Under the pieces are notes generated by a model. It saw only the letters and a program-made list of their open reading frames with translations. It was not told the DNA's origin and did no database searches. A program made the translations under genes and the position numbers. Of a stretch of 17,321 bases of DNA, positions 16,398-17,321 are shown piece by piece. Position 1 is the stretch's first letter. Every line of letters begins with the position of its first letter. Source of the stretch: Brachionus koreanus (taxonomy: Eukaryota > Rotifera > Eurotatoria > Ploima > Brachionidae). The stretch is taken from assembly GCA_016987375.1 (NCBI GenBank), contig PJRA01000443.1:1238464-1255784 (forward strand), written 5' to 3'.

Positions 16398-17321
16398 AAA
16401 ACAAGCTAATAAATTATGATAGCAATATTAACAATTTCGAATTACCATTTCTAATAAATTATTCTTTGTAACCAATTTTCTTATTTTCCATGTTAAATCA
16501 TGACATTTCATTTTGAAATTTAAATGTCACTTTTTTTTCTAAATAAACAAATTACACTATCAATTAAAGTAAATTGAATGATATTTAAATATCAATCATC
16601 GAAAAATATTTGATTTTTTTTAGTTATTTTATCAAATTGTTTATTATATATCTTAATTGAATAAGTTCCGTCATGGCTTGGTGACTAAATCCCAAGTCTA
16701 GTTTGAATTATGCCGAGAATTGGCTTGTCGACTATGCTTCTTTTATTATCACATATATTTCTTTATTATTTTATATTTTTTTTAAATTTTTTTTTAGCTT
16801 GAACAAAAATTAAATATCTAATTAATAATTTTTTATTTCTTTAAAAAATAGGTTAACAACAAACCTTACAAGTGGTCTACATAATCTTTTATTACTTGAT
16901 TTGATTAATTCAGCAAGACTTGGTTAATTGATCCAAAATCATTGATTATATTAAATCAATGCTGAACTTTCAATAATAAACAAAACCTTTATGTTGGACA
17001 GAGTGTCAGCAGCTTGATTTTTCATAAATAATGAGAAAAATCTTATTGATATTGAATAATGAATCAATTTCAAAAACAAAAAACCTTTCTTATATAATAA
17101 CATTTATATTAGTTTGTTAGACTCATCCTATAATGAATCAATTTTTGTTTCTTATTTAATACAAATCTCTTGTAACGTAAACTTGTTATTTATTTAGCTT
17201 TAATTAGACGAAGCAAACAAACATTAGGCTGGCCATTAAAGATAAAGATACACGAAGCAAAGCTTTATATGCGAGTAACGAGACGTTAACTTTGTTTAGA
17301 ATCAACTAATGAAAAAATCCA
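16398..17321. other. AT-rich right end, nothing recognised
   Basis: No gene or RNA could be supported. Around 16670-16735 there is a patch less AT-rich than the rest, with TGGCTTGGTGAC and AGTTTGAATTATG, weakly like pol III A and B boxes but too close together for a tRNA. Confidence 0.5.

Noticed and set aside
16670..16740. tRNA-like patch with A-box- and B-box-like strings
   Set aside because: The boxes are only about 30 nt apart and no cloverleaf forms.

Overview
The window looks like nuclear DNA of a small-genome invertebrate. By eye it is about three-quarters A+T. Four genes have introns of only about 49-73 nt with GT..AG borders, AATAAA signals follow the stops, there is a eukaryotic tRNA-Trp(CCA), and several families of decayed retroelements are present. 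A monogonont rotifer of the Brachionus type is my best guess (low confidence, composition and gene style only). Nothing prokaryotic, no CRISPR and no operon was seen.

The clearest single gene is a complete, intronless 1444-residue FANCD2 (9958-14292, +), the DNA cross-link repair protein of the Fanconi anaemia pathway. Around it lie four genes for small secreted three-finger (Ly6/uPAR-like) proteins, most of which had to be rebuilt from split exons: A (2141-2676, +), B (7437-7992, +), C (9161-9645, -) and D (14962-15423, +). All four have three coding exons, a phase-1 intron inside the signal peptide, a phase-0 intron after the fifth cysteine, ten cysteines with the same C-x2-C-x2-C, C-x6-C, C-x3-C and CC-x4-CN spacings, and a TATA box 41-55 nt before the ATG. 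A and B are a recent duplication of about 0.8 kb including the promoter, and carry an unusual Arg-Lys-Gly-rich tail ending in an acidic stub. C and D lack this tail. This gene cluster is the main candidate for an undescribed system.

Layout: 108-485 and 4026-5681 are two collinear pieces of one dead RTE-like non-LTR element, separated by about 3.5 kb that holds gene A and a decayed integrase fragment (3530-3956, -) with an inverted partial copy. 5682-7215 holds a second dead non-LTR element on the minus strand. Gene B follows, then a broken SWIM zinc-finger/AT-hook gene (8121-8685). Gene C and FANCD2 diverge from a 312-bp spacer. Downstream of FANCD2 are an inverted tRNA-Trp pseudogene, an intact tRNA-Trp and gene D. 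The right end carries a 167-bp fold-back element, a much GC-richer LTR-like fragment (16030-16397) and about 0.9 kb of AT-rich sequence in which I see nothing.

FANCD2 and the tRNA are housekeeping genes. The three-finger genes look like a lineage-specific secreted family expanding in a region full of repeats. I see no evidence that they work together with FANCD2.
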